From Gudongella sp046224405 (lineage in GTDB: Bacteria > Bacillota > Clostridia > Tissierellales > Tissierellaceae): 37,039 bases of DNA. Both the position numbers and the translations under genes were made by a program. The number at the start of each line of letters is the position of its first letter. Positions within the stretch are counted from its first letter, which is position 1. The stretch lies in assembly GCF_046224405.1 (NCBI RefSeq), contig NZ_JBJXRK010000023.1, positions 1 through 37,039 of the forward strand, in the 5' to 3' direction. The notes below the pieces were generated by a model. The model made no database searches. It worked only from the letters and a program-made list of their open reading frames with translations, and had not been told where the DNA came from. Below, in pieces: positions 8,009 to 16,101 of this stretch.

Positions 8009-9085
8009 CTAAAGTCCTAGTATATCATCAATGGTTGAAAGAAGATCCTTAACATCATCCATGGTGTAATCTGCCATGTGTGAGATTCTGAAGGTAAGGT
8101 TCTTCAGGCCTCCGTAGCCGTTTGAGATCATAAAACCTCTGTTGGCAAGCTCCTTGTTAAGGTCACCCACGCTGATTTCCTTGGTGTTTTTTATTGTGGT
8201 AAGGGTCTGGGAAAGGTATTTTTCATCCTGTACAAGGAGGTCAAAATTCTTTCTTGCCCAAGCTCTAACATAATCAGCCATTTCCTTGTGTCTGGCATAT
8301 CTGTTTTCAAGACCTTCTTCAAGAATCCTGTCCAATTGATAATCAAGTGCAAACATGTGTGATAGGGAAGGGGTGGACGGATACTGGTGGTCCTTTTTCT
8401 TAACGGTGTCATATAATGATACCAGATCCAGATAAAGTCCTCTGTTCGGAACTTGGCGCCCTGCCTCGATTGCTCTTTCAGATACTGAGCATATTGCCAT
8501 TCCTGCTGGCAATCCAAGTGCTTTTTGGGTTGATGTTATTACGACATCCATGCCCCATGCATCTGCTTCGATCTTAACTCCTCCCATGGAGCTGACAGTA
8601 TCTACAAGATACAGAACATCAGGATACTTTTCCTTAAGAAGTGCTCCGATTTCGGCAGTTGGGTTCATAACCCCCGTTGAGGTTTCATTGTGTGTTACGG
8701 TAATGACATCGTATTTTCCTGTTGCAAGTGCTTCATCCACCATTTGGACTGTTGTAGGCTCTCCTAGCTCAGACTTGAAAAGGTCTGCGGGAACATTGTT
8801 GGTGGTTGCCATTTTATACCATCTGTCACCGAAAGCTCCAACTGAGAAAACTGCTGCCCTCTTTCCAGTGAAGGACCTTATTGCGCCTTCCATCAGTCCA
8901 CTACCGGAGCTGGTTGAGAGTAGTATCTGGTTCTCAGTATAAAAGACCTTCTGAAGTTTCTCTGAGATACCTCTCTGAAGGTCTGAAGCCTCCTTGGTTC
9001 GGTGGCCTATCTGCGGTGTTGCCATCTTTTCCAGAACCTCTGGTAGTACATCAACAGGTCCCGGTATAAACAATTTTTTGTGCAT
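8009..9085 (-). CDS. Class-V aminotransferase acting as phosphoserine aminotransferase (SGAT/AGAT type)
   Basis: A 358-residue PLP enzyme of the alanine-glyoxylate / serine-glyoxylate aminotransferase group rather than classical SerC. The PLP lysine is K188 in STQKALG, the PLP-ring Asp is in YLVDTVSSMGG, and FIPGPVDVLPEV is the usual N-terminus. Immediate linkage to serA implies it transaminates 3-phosphohydroxypyruvate to phosphoserine. A similar SGAT-like protein adjoins serA in several anaerobes and thermophiles. It is first in the minus-strand operon, with AAGGAGG 7 nt before ATG 9085. No clear -35/-10 pair or riboswitch was found in the 160 bp before it. Confidence 0.88.
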   Translation of the reverse strand: MHKKLFIPGPVDVLPEVLEKMATPQIGHRTKEASDLQRGISEKLQKVFYTENQILLSTSSGSGLMEGAIRSFTGKRAAVFSVGAFGDRWYKMATTNNVPADLFKSELGEPTTVQMVDEALATGKYDVITVTHNETSTGVMNPTAEIGALLKEKYPDVLYLVDTVSSMGGVKIEADAWGMDVVITSTQKALGLPAGMAICSVSERAIEAGRQVPNRGLYLDLVSLYDTVKKKDHQYPSTPSLSHMFALDYQLDRILEEGLENRYARHKEMADYVRAWARKNFDLLVQDEKYLSQTLTTIKNTKEISVGDLNKELANRGFMISNGYGGLKNLTFRISHMADYTMDDVKDLLSTIDDILGL

Positions 9086-9188
9086 AGCATTACCTCCTTA
9101 ATTGGTCTTGTGTTAGTATTACCCTAAAACACCATCAAATATACGCATCAGCACAAAAAAATACGTTGACTGTGGGTTTTCACCCCTA

Positions 9189-9217
9189 TTGACACTGTGA
9201 TAAGATAGAGGTAGGTT
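9189..9217 (+). promoter_or_regulatory. Possible promoter of the cobalamin operon
   Basis: A perfect -35 TTGACA (9189-9194) sits 17 bp before a poor -10 TAGGTT (9212-9217). An alternative extended -10, TGaTAAGAT, lies at 9198-9206. The leader to the cobU start is too short for a cobalamin riboswitch. Confidence 0.45.
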
Positions 9218-9244
9218 TTAAATAATGAAAAAGTGGTGAATATT

Positions 9245-9790
9245 ATGATAAAGATGGTTGTAGGTGGAGCGAGAAGTGGTAAGAGCTCCTTTGCCGAGAA
9301 GCAGTTCATGGACAGGGAAGATGTAGTATATATGGCAACATCCAGGGTTGAGGATCAGGAGATGCAGGACAGGGTGGACCACCACAAAAGAAGCAGACCT
9401 GGGGGATGGCGGACCTTTGAAGGAAGCTACGACCTTTTCCAGGCAGTTGGACAGGAAGAGAACTATCTTTTGGATTGCTTGACAGTACTTACCTCAAATA
9501 TAATGTTTGATATGACATATGAGTCAGGGAGAACCGTCCCCGTTGACTCAGGGCTTCAGAAGAGGGTGGAGGACAGGATATTTGAAGAGGTGGCTTCATT
9601 GATACAGGCTGTTGAAGAAAAGGGATTTAATCTTATTATAGTAACCAATGAGGTCGGTTACTCCCTGGTACCAGAGAACCACATAGGCAGGGTATTCAGG
9701 GATATACAGGGGAGATTGAATCAAAGGGTTGCTGAAAGGGCTGATGAGGTCTACCTTGTTAGCTGTGGAATACCTGTGAGGATAAAATAA
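9245..9790 (+). CDS. cobU: Adenosylcobinamide kinase / adenosylcobinamide-phosphate guanylyltransferase
   Basis: A 181-residue bifunctional enzyme that phosphorylates adenosylcobinamide and attaches GMP, giving adenosylcobinamide-GDP. P-loop GGARSGKS is at residues 7-14. The guanylyl-accepting His lies in RVDHHKRSRP (H46 or H47), and LLDCLTVLTSN and TNEVGYSLVPE are family blocks. ATG 9245 was preferred over GTG 9233 and 9236 because it places the P-loop exactly as in other CobU proteins (MI..VVGGARSGKS). The stop overlaps the cobS start by one base (TAATG), indicating translational coupling. Confidence 0.95.
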   Translation: MIKMVVGGARSGKSSFAEKQFMDREDVVYMATSRVEDQEMQDRVDHHKRSRPGGWRTFEGSYDLFQAVGQEENYLLDCLTVLTSNIMFDMTYESGRTVPVDSGLQKRVEDRIFEEVASLIQAVEEKGFNLIIVTNEVGYSLVPENHIGRVFRDIQGRLNQRVAERADEVYLVSCGIPVRIK

Positions 9791-10524
9791 TGGATGGATT
9801 GATTCTTGCCCTACAATTTTTCACCAGAATACCTGTAAATAGGGAGGTCTCCTTTCAGGGTAAAAATATCGGAAAAAGTCTTTTTTACCTTCCCCTTATT
9901 GGTCTTGTCATGGGTATGATTGCAGCACTTCCCTTAATACTCTTAAGTGGATACAGCAAGTCAATTTCTGCCCTTCTATCAGTTCTGACTATTACAGGAT
10001 TGACAGGGGGATTGCATCTTGACGGACTTGCCGACACCTTTGATGGATTTCTTTCAGGAAGGGAAAAGGACCGGGTTATGGAGATTATGAAGGACAGTAA
10101 CCTGGGAGCCTTTGGAGCGGTTGCCCTTATATTTACAATAGTGTCGAAGCTTGTGGCTGTATATGAACTGCCGGCAGCATACTGGATGGGCATACCCTTG
10201 TCCCTTGCCAATGCAAGACTTGTGGCTGGCTATGTGATCACAACAAAGAAGAATGCCAGGGAAGATGGCCTGGGAGTCTTGTTCAAGTCCTCAAGACCAG
10301 GGCGGAGTGTCCTTTTATCAGGACTGGTTTTGACTGGGATAACTCTCTTCTTTGACCCAATATTTCTAATACCTCTTGCTGGGAGCTTCTTGCTGGGTGA
10401 GCTGGTTTCAATTTGGGCCTACAGGAAAATCGATGGAATGACAGGGGATGTTTACGGAGCAGTGATAGAGATTTGTGAGCTGGCTTCATTGATAATATTT
10501 TGGGGAGTGACAATATGGATATAA
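9790..10524 (+). CDS. cobS: Adenosylcobinamide-GDP ribazoletransferase (cobalamin synthase)
   Basis: A 244-residue integral membrane enzyme that joins adenosylcobinamide-GDP with alpha-ribazole (or its phosphate) to form cobalamin (or its phosphate). The signature GGLHLDGLADTFDGFLSG (73-90) and the following KDSNLGAFG hold the acidic Mg-binding residues. Several transmembrane helices follow (for example 33-52, 58-72 and 220-244). The N-terminal LQFFTRIPV is the family start. It is coupled to cobU by a TAATG junction and overlaps the downstream phosphatase gene by 10 nt. Confidence 0.95.
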   Translation: MDGLILALQFFTRIPVNREVSFQGKNIGKSLFYLPLIGLVMGMIAALPLILLSGYSKSISALLSVLTITGLTGGLHLDGLADTFDGFLSGREKDRVMEIMKDSNLGAFGAVALIFTIVSKLVAVYELPAAYWMGIPLSLANARLVAGYVITTKKNAREDGLGVLFKSSRPGRSVLLSGLVLTGITLFFDPIFLIPLAGSFLLGELVSIWAYRKIDGMTGDVYGAVIEICELASLIIFWGVTIWI

Positions 10525-11081
10525 TATTTGTTAGACATGGGGAATCCCATGACAATTTGGAAAAGAGGTTCAGTAGGGATTTTATAACCTTGACTGACAG
10601 GGGTGTGGACCAGATCAAGGAAGCCAGGGGAAATCTTGCAGCGTATGACTTTTCCAGGGTTTATGTAAGTCCTTTGAAAAGAACAATTCAAACACTAACA
10701 CTCCTGGGTCTTGAGGGTGAGGTTGATGACAGGGTACGGGAGATGAACTTTGGTGTATTTACAGGCCTAACCTTCAATGAGTATCAGGACAAGTATCCCC
10801 AGGAGACAAGGCTCTGGATGGAGGATTCCTTTAACTATACTATTCCAGAAGGTGAGAGTATAGCTGATACCTACAAAAGAGTGGAAAGCTTTATGGAGGA
10901 TATGCTAGAAAAAAATGAGAATGCACTGGTTGTAACCCATGAGGGAATCATCAGACTGGCATGCAGCTGGGTAATAGGGAGTGCGGACCACTTTTACAGA
11001 TTCAGGGCAGATAATGGCAGCGCAACAGTTATTTCAGCTGATAGAAACTACAGATTCATCAAACAGCTGAATCACAGGTAG
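10515..11081 (+). CDS. cobC: Histidine phosphatase, probable alpha-ribazole-5'-phosphate phosphatase
   Basis: A 188-residue histidine-phosphatase-superfamily protein. The catalytic motif FVRHGES (RHGE at 7-10) opens the protein. SPLKRTIQT supplies the second Arg, and VVTHEGIIRL supplies the second catalytic His. The start is ATG 10515, behind GGGGAG at 10502-10507; a TTG at 10500 is rejected. Placement directly after cobU and cobS points to removal of phosphate from alpha-ribazole phosphate or cobalamin phosphate. The superfamily alone would also fit a generic phosphatase, so the specific role rests on context. Confidence 0.85.
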   Translation: MDIIFVRHGESHDNLEKRFSRDFITLTDRGVDQIKEARGNLAAYDFSRVYVSPLKRTIQTLTLLGLEGEVDDRVREMNFGVFTGLTFNEYQDKYPQETRLWMEDSFNYTIPEGESIADTYKRVESFMEDMLEKNENALVVTHEGIIRLACSWVIGSADHFYRFRADNGSATVISADRNYRFIKQLNHR

Positions 11082-11093
11082 GGGGATTGGAAT

Positions 11094-11861
11094 ATGAGAA
11101 GAATAGTGAACTGCATAAGCACAATAAAGGAGCTTGATGTGGAAGGTCTAAATGGGGCTGGTTGCGGTGTTGAGCTGCAGGACTTTGTGGAGCCAAACCT
11201 TTCAGAAAAGGACAGGGGGAACCTGATCGGTGAGTACAAGATCAGACTTCAGGAAATCAAGGGAATTAAGTCCTTGCATGGACCATTTCTGGACCTAAAG
11301 CCTGCAAGCCCTGACAAGGAAATCAGAAGGGTCAGTCAGATTAAGTACAGAAGAACTCTTGAGATTGCACATGAACTTGATGTAGATTATGTTGTATTTC
11401 ACAGCCAGATAAATCCATACCTTAACCAATCCTTCCTAAGGGATCTAAATAACAAGCAGGCAGCTGCCTTTTGGAAGGAAATGATGGATGCGACCCCATA
11501 CAGGGGAGAGGTCGTCATTGAGAATGTATTTGAGGAATCCCCCTACATGCTAAGAGACCTGATTGATGCAATTGATCATGATAGGATATCCATAAATCTT
11601 GACATCGGTCACTCCAACCTGGGATATACATCACTTAAGGAGTGGATCCATATACTTTCGGACAGGCTTTCCTACATGCATGTTCACGGAAATAGTGGCT
11701 TTGAGGACCAGCATATTGTGCCATCTGATGGAAAGCTTTTGACTCTCTTGGAGCTTTTGGATCAGGAGGGAATAGACCCTGTTCTGGCATTGGAATATAA
11801 GATCAATAATTTGAAGGAAGAGGTCCAAAGGTACAGAAGACAACGAAACCTTTTAAAATAA
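11094..11861 (+). CDS. Sugar-phosphate isomerase/epimerase-like TIM-barrel protein
   Basis: A 255-residue AP-endonuclease-2 / xylose-isomerase-like TIM barrel. Barrel-strand motifs with likely metal ligands run in order: SLHGPFLDL, YVVFHSQ, VVIENVFEE (Glu), SINLDIGHSN (Asp, His), YMHVHGNSG (His) and LALEYK (Glu). Such proteins are divalent-metal isomerases, epimerases or endonucleases. The exact reaction cannot be told. It starts 12 nt after the cobC-like gene with GGGGGA upstream, so it is probably co-transcribed with the cobalamin genes. The family is not a known cobalamin enzyme. No terminator is seen before the gntR promoter. Confidence 0.8.
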   Translation: MRRIVNCISTIKELDVEGLNGAGCGVELQDFVEPNLSEKDRGNLIGEYKIRLQEIKGIKSLHGPFLDLKPASPDKEIRRVSQIKYRRTLEIAHELDVDYVVFHSQINPYLNQSFLRDLNNKQAAAFWKEMMDATPYRGEVVIENVFEESPYMLRDLIDAIDHDRISINLDIGHSNLGYTSLKEWIHILSDRLSYMHVHGNSGFEDQHIVPSDGKLLTLLELLDQEGIDPVLALEYKINNLKEEVQRYRRQRNLLK

Positions 11862-11903
11862 TGATACGTGTAAATTTAATTTCTCAAAATTTTCATTTAT
11901 ATT

Positions 11904-11932
11904 TTGATTGTCGACAATCTTGATGCTATAAT
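11904..11932 (+). promoter_or_regulatory. Promoter of the GntR gene
   Basis: TTGATT (11904-11909), a 17-bp spacer and a perfect TATAAT (11927-11932). The palindrome at 11906-11919 overlaps the -35 and fills most of the spacer, so a bound regulator would exclude RNA polymerase. Confidence 0.85.
11906..11919. promoter_or_regulatory. GntR operator, copy 1
   Basis: A perfect 14-bp palindrome GATTGTCGACAATC. It fits the TNGTNNNACNA half-site pattern known for FadR/FCD-type GntR regulators. It lies within the gntR promoter, which implies autorepression. A 12-bp copy of the core recurs at 12700-12711. Confidence 0.75.
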
Positions 11933-11979
11933 GATTTTAGTGATCAATAACTTTAAATTACTACAGAGGGGAGCCAACC

Positions 11980-12660
11980 ATGAGTGCAACAGTACAAAAT
12001 TACATGAAAAGCAGACACAATCTAAGTAAAATTGTTGTTGATTACATCAAGGAGTCAATCTTGTCAGGCTTGTACAAGGAAGGCGACCATATTCTGGAGA
12101 CAGAGGTGGCAAACACCTTGGGCATAAGCAGGGCCCCTGTTCGAGAAGCCATAAAGGAACTTGAAAAGGAAGGGATAGTTCAGACACTTCCAAGGAGAGG
12201 AACCTTTGTTACAAAGTTTAGTCTGGAGGATATAAAGGAAGTTTTTGAAATCAGAATGCTATTGGAAAACAACATTTTCAAGATTCTGATTTATGAAGAC
12301 AAATTGTCAGAACAGGACTTCATAAAGCTTGAGAAGCTGGTTCTGGACATGGAGGGAATCGCTGATTCCAGTGCTGATGATACTGAGAAATCCATAAAAT
12401 TGAATCTTAAGGACATGGAGTTCCATAGGTACCTGTGGAATAAATCCGGAAGCAAGAGAAGGGTACAGATACTTGAACAGATATTTTTTCAGCTGAGGAT
12501 GGCCATGCTTTACGATACAAATGAAACTGGAGATCTTTCCAGGACAGCCACAGACCATTACGAAATTATAGATGCTCTGAAGGACAAGGATATTTTTAAA
12601 TGTAAAGAGGCTTTACAGAAGCATATAACAACCTATAAGGATGCTTTCATTCAGGATTAG
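11980..12660 (+). CDS. GntR-family transcriptional regulator, FCD (FadR) subfamily
   Basis: A 226-residue DNA-binding regulator. The winged helix at about 15-78 contains LETEVANTLGISRAPVREAIKELEKEGIV and the wing PRRGTFV. The all-helical FCD effector domain (about 85-220) has probable metal/ligand residues D145, H149 (MEFHRYLW), H193 (TDHYEI) and H215 (LQKHI). GAGGGGAG precedes ATG 11980. It heads the M24/AOR/MoaD/SHMT-like cluster. The matching palindromes in its own promoter and before the M24 gene mark it as the local regulator. The inducer is presumably a carboxylate or amino-acid-like catabolite. Confidence 0.93.
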   Translation: MSATVQNYMKSRHNLSKIVVDYIKESILSGLYKEGDHILETEVANTLGISRAPVREAIKELEKEGIVQTLPRRGTFVTKFSLEDIKEVFEIRMLLENNIFKILIYEDKLSEQDFIKLEKLVLDMEGIADSSADDTEKSIKLNLKDMEFHRYLWNKSGSKRRVQILEQIFFQLRMAMLYDTNETGDLSRTATDHYEIIDALKDKDIFKCKEALQKHITTYKDAFIQD

Positions 12661-12699
12661 ATCCACCAATAGAAGGAGGCATCTTTAAAAAGCACAGCA

Positions 12700-12711
12700 A
12701 TTGTCGACAAT
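12700..12711. promoter_or_regulatory. GntR operator, copy 2
   Basis: A perfect 12-bp palindrome ATTGTCGACAAT, identical to the core of the site in the gntR promoter, 25 bp before the M24 start. No convincing separate -35/-10 pair surrounds it, so it may act as a roadblock or control a weak internal promoter. Confidence 0.65.
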
Positions 12712-12736
12712 AGACAAAAAATCAAGGAGGGAAGTC

Positions 12737-13915
12737 ATGGAAAAGATACTCGCTTTTTCAGTCAAGGAGTTCAAGCAAAGATTGGAAAAGACAAAAAGAA
12801 GCATGGAAGATAAAGGAATTGAGGTTTTGCTTGTAACTGATCCAGCAAACATGAATTACTTGACTGGATTTGATGGATGGTCATTCTACGTTCATCAATG
12901 TGTAGTAATAATGATTGACCAGGAGGAGCCCTTCTGGGTGGGTAGAGGTCAGGACTCAAACGCCGCAAGACTGACATCCTATCTAAGTGAGGAGAGCATC
13001 TATCCCTACACGGATGACTACGTCCAATCACTGCTTAAGCATCCCATGGATTTTGTTGCAGACATCCTAAAGGAAAAGGGATATGACAAGAAGGTTGTTG
13101 GTACGGAGATGGATACATATTACTTTACAGCCAAGTGTCAGGAGAGCCTCCAAAGTAATCTACCAAACTGTAGGTTTATTGATGCAACAAGTTTGGTAAA
13201 TTGGGTCAAGCTTATTAAGTCGGACATGGAGATTGACTACATCAAGAAGGCAGCAGTGATTGCCGAAAAAACCATGGATGCAGCTTTTAACTCCATAGAT
13301 ATTGGAGTAAGACAGAACGAGGCGGCTGCTAATGTCTACCATGCTCAAATATATGGAACTGAAGAGTATGGCGGAGATTACACTTCAATAGTACCCCTGA
13401 TGCCTGCAGGTATCAGGACATCTACACCTCATTTAAGCTGGACCGACGAGCCATACAAGGACGGAGATACAGTCCTTGTTGAAATTGCAGGGAATTACAG
13501 GAGATACCACTGCCCTCTTTCAAGGACCTTTATTCTCGGCAGAGCACCTCAGAAGGTAAAGGACTTGGCCTCGGTGGTTGTTCAAGGAATAGAGGACACC
13601 CTTGCAGTTGTAAAACCGGGAATCACATGTGAAGATATTGAGAGGACTTGGGCTAAAAGTATAGCCAAGAGCGGCTTTATCAAGGATTCAAGAGTAGGTT
13701 ATTCATTTGGACTTAACTATCCACCTGACTGGGGTGAGCATACAGTAAGCTTAAGGCCAGGTGATAAGACAATCCTTGAGCCAAACATGACACTTCACTT
13801 TATGCCTGGAATATGGCTTGATGATTGTGGAGTGGATATAAGTGAGCCTATTAGAATAACTGATAGGGGAGTAGAGCTTCTTACCAACTATCCAAGAAGG
13901 CTCCTTGAAAAATAA
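12737..13915 (+). CDS. Creatinase/ectoine-hydrolase-like M24 (pita-bread) hydrolase
   Basis: A 392-residue protein with a creatinase N-terminal domain (about 10-150; TDPANMNYLTGFDGWSF) and a pita-bread catalytic domain (about 165-385). ATG 12737 is chosen behind AAGGAGGGA; a longer TTG start at 12701 lies inside the operator. Residues usually binding two metals in M24 peptidases are largely replaced: the first Asp is E249 (VLVEIAG), the second is P260 (RYHCPLSRT), the His is Y321 (VGYSFG) and a Glu is M357 (LHFMPGIW). H232 in TPHLSW is kept. This pattern matches metal-independent members such as creatinase and ectoine hydrolase (DoeA), so C-N hydrolysis of a small amide or amidine is more likely than peptidase action. 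Substrate unknown. Confidence 0.85.
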   Translation: MEKILAFSVKEFKQRLEKTKRSMEDKGIEVLLVTDPANMNYLTGFDGWSFYVHQCVVIMIDQEEPFWVGRGQDSNAARLTSYLSEESIYPYTDDYVQSLLKHPMDFVADILKEKGYDKKVVGTEMDTYYFTAKCQESLQSNLPNCRFIDATSLVNWVKLIKSDMEIDYIKKAAVIAEKTMDAAFNSIDIGVRQNEAAANVYHAQIYGTEEYGGDYTSIVPLMPAGIRTSTPHLSWTDEPYKDGDTVLVEIAGNYRRYHCPLSRTFILGRAPQKVKDLASVVVQGIEDTLAVVKPGITCEDIERTWAKSIAKSGFIKDSRVGYSFGLNYPPDWGEHTVSLRPGDKTILEPNMTLHFMPGIWLDDCGVDISEPIRITDRGVELLTNYPRRLLEK

Positions 13916-13978
13916 GGGCTGCCAGAACGGTTGTAGCAAAGTCGGAAATGAAGCAATTAATGGACAGGAGGCGAAAAA

Positions 13979-15871
13979 ATGTACAATAAATTTCCAGATG
14001 GTAAAGTATTGAATGTTAACTTGAGTGAAGGAACAATCAATAAGGAAGTCTTGCCAGGAGATGTATACAGACTCTATCCAGGCGGGTCTTCATTGGGTCT
14101 GTATCTGGCCATGAAGGATATGAAACCAGGGATTGAACCTTTGGGAGAGAACAATAATCTTGTATTCTCGGTATCAGCCTTGACAGGACTGCCAATAAGC
14201 GGGATAAGCAGAGTAAACGTTACCGCAAAAAGTCCCTTGACTGAGGGTATGGGTGACAGTCAGGCAGGAGGCTTCTTCCCTGTACATATGAAGGCAAATG
14301 GTCTGGATGCTATTGTCCTTAAGGGGAAATCAGACAAGCCTGTATACCTGTATATTGATGGTGAAGATGTTCAACTCAAGGACGCATCAGCCCTTTGGGG
14401 TAAGGTAACAGGAGAGGCTGAAAAGCTAATCAGAGAAGAGCTTGGAAGAGATGATGTTGAAATCGCCCAAATTGGACCTGGAGGAGAAAATCTAGTAAAT
14501 TATGCATGCATCATCAACATGTGCAATAGGGCCAATGGTAGAAATGGCATGGGAGCAGTTATGGGCTCGAAAAATTTGAAGGCCATTGTAGTTGCCAAGG
14601 GCAAGTCCCAAAAGCCAGTAGACAGCGAAGGCTTCTTCAGTCTTGCAAAGAGCGTCATGGCAAGACTGGAGGAGAACGGATCTGTAGCTGGACTTGGAAA
14701 ATTTGGAACGGATGGAGACCTTGAGGGCTTCAGTGAAGAGGGATTTTTACCCACCAATAACTGGACAACAGGATATTTCCCTGAAGGAGCCAAAAATATA
14801 ACCGGCGAGACAATGTATGACACAATTCTCAAGGAAAGGGACACCTGCTATTCCTGTGCAGTAAGATGCAAGAGGGTTGTGGAAGTGCCCGGAATGGTTG
14901 ATCCATTATACGGAGGACCAGAGTATGAGACGGCTGCAACATTCGGTTCATATTGTGGGGTTACAAGCCTTGAATATGTATCCCTGGCCAATCAGATGTG
15001 CAACATGTATGGTCTTGACACCATTTCATGCGGAGCAACCATAGCATTTGCAATGGAGGCATATGAGAAGGGCCTTATTGACAGGACTGTGACCGATGGG
15101 ATAGACCTAAAGTTTGGTAACGGTGAAGCTCTTCCTGTATTGATAGAGAAAATTGCAAACAAGGAGGGTATTGGCAGGCTATTGGCTCTGGGAAGCTATA
15201 GGTACGCACAAACTCTTGGTGAAGAAGCCGTTGATCTAACGGTAACAGTAAAAAAACAGGAACTTCCCGCTCACATGCCACAGTACAAGCCGGCAGTTGG
15301 TCTTGTGTATGCGGTGAATCCTTTTGGTGCAGACCATCAGTCAAGTGAGCACGATCCTTTCCTTGTGATGCCGGAGGACAGCATGGAAAGAAGAAGACTA
15401 GCTCAGTTGGGAATCCAAAAAGGCTATGAGGATCCATTTACTATGGACGATGACAAGGTCAGATTTGCATGGGATACTCAAAAATACTTCTCAACCCTGG
15501 ATACCCTTTGTCTTTGCCAATTTGTTTGGGGACCTTCCTGGGAACTGTATGGACCGGACGAAATGGTAGAACTTTGTAAAACAGGACTTGGCTGGGAAAC
15601 ATCACTCTACGAACTTATGCAGGTTGGAGAAAGACGGATCAATATGATGAGAGCCTTTAATGCCAAGGAAGGCTTCACCAAGGAAGACGACCTTCTACCC
15701 AAGAAGATTTTCACGCCACTTAAGGGTGGACCTACTGATGGTGTTGTTTTGGATAAGGAATCACATGAATATGCCAAGAACCTTTACTATGATTTGGCAG
15801 GCTGGGACAAGGAAAAAGGGAGCCCTACAGAATCGACCCTTAAGAGACTATCCTTGCAATGGATGCTTTAA
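13979..15871 (+). CDS. Aldehyde:ferredoxin oxidoreductase (tungsten family)
   Basis: A 630-residue AOR-family enzyme, full length, which oxidises aldehydes to carboxylates with ferredoxin (or reduces acids) using a tungstopterin and one 4Fe-4S cluster. Cluster ligands are visible as C290, C293 and C297 (TCYSCAVRC) and C513 (LCLCQF). Cofactor-binding blocks include YPGGSSLG, RNGMGAVMGSKNLKAI and GGPEYETAATFGSYCGV. GACAGGAGG precedes ATG 13979, 63 nt after the M24 stop. It is followed by a MoaD-like gene. Within this operon it probably oxidises the aldehyde made by a neighbouring enzyme, for instance the SHMT-like protein; the aldehyde is not identifiable. Confidence 0.95.
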   Translation: MYNKFPDGKVLNVNLSEGTINKEVLPGDVYRLYPGGSSLGLYLAMKDMKPGIEPLGENNNLVFSVSALTGLPISGISRVNVTAKSPLTEGMGDSQAGGFFPVHMKANGLDAIVLKGKSDKPVYLYIDGEDVQLKDASALWGKVTGEAEKLIREELGRDDVEIAQIGPGGENLVNYACIINMCNRANGRNGMGAVMGSKNLKAIVVAKGKSQKPVDSEGFFSLAKSVMARLEENGSVAGLGKFGTDGDLEGFSEEGFLPTNNWTTGYFPEGAKNITGETMYDTILKERDTCYSCAVRCKRVVEVPGMVDPLYGGPEYETAATFGSYCGVTSLEYVSLANQMCNMYGLDTISCGATIAFAMEAYEKGLIDRTVTDGIDLKFGNGEALPVLIEKIANKEGIGRLLALGSYRYAQTLGEEAVDLTVTVKKQELPAHMPQYKPAVGLVYAVNPFGADHQSSEHDPFLVMPEDSMERRRLAQLGIQKGYEDPFTMDDDKVRFAWDTQKYFSTLDTLCLCQFVWGPSWELYGPDEMVELCKTGLGWETSLYELMQVGERRINMMRAFNAKEGFTKEDDLLPKKIFTPLKGGPTDGVVLDKESHEYAKNLYYDLAGWDKEKGSPTESTLKRLSLQWML

Positions 15872-15887
15872 TTAGGGATGATTTGTA

Positions 15888-16085
15888 ATGAAAGTCATAT
15901 GCAATGACAAAACAATGGAAATTGAAGAAAGAACCACATTATCAGAGCTTCTAGCCATGCTTAACTATCGGAAGACTGTAGCGGTCTTCATCAACGGGAA
16001 GCAGCTGCTTTCATCTCAATTGGAGGGTTACAGGATTAATGAAGGCGACAAGATTAAGATAATTAGGATACTAGGCGGTGGTTAA
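15888..16085 (+). CDS. MoaD/ThiS-like sulfur-carrier protein
   Basis: A 65-residue ubiquitin-fold protein (AVFINGKQLL, EGDKIKIIRILGGG) ending in the Gly-Gly tail that is adenylated and thiocarboxylated in MoaD and ThiS proteins. It begins 16 nt after the AOR stop. It probably supplies sulfur for the tungstopterin dithiolene of the AOR. A ThiS role in thiamine synthesis is possible by fold but does not fit the neighbours. The tail has three glycines instead of two before the stop. The SHMT-like gene follows behind its own AAGGAGG. Confidence 0.88.
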   Translation: MKVICNDKTMEIEERTTLSELLAMLNYRKTVAVFINGKQLLSSQLEGYRINEGDKIKIIRILGGG

Positions 16086-16101
16086 TATAAGGAGGAAAAA
16101 A

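Noticed and set aside
9086..9244. Looked for a cobalamin riboswitch or a serine T-box in the divergent region
   Set aside because: The region is short and has no B12-box-like or T-box-like conserved sequence or extended fold that I can see.
12661..12699. Ribosome-binding-site-like GAAGGAGG near 12673 with no gene behind it
   Set aside because: No start codon lies at a suitable distance and no short frame resembles a peptide. It may be chance or a remnant.
12701..12736. Longer N-terminus for the M24 protein from TTG 12701
   Set aside because: It would start inside the operator palindrome, while ATG 12737 has a strong ribosome-binding site at ideal spacing.
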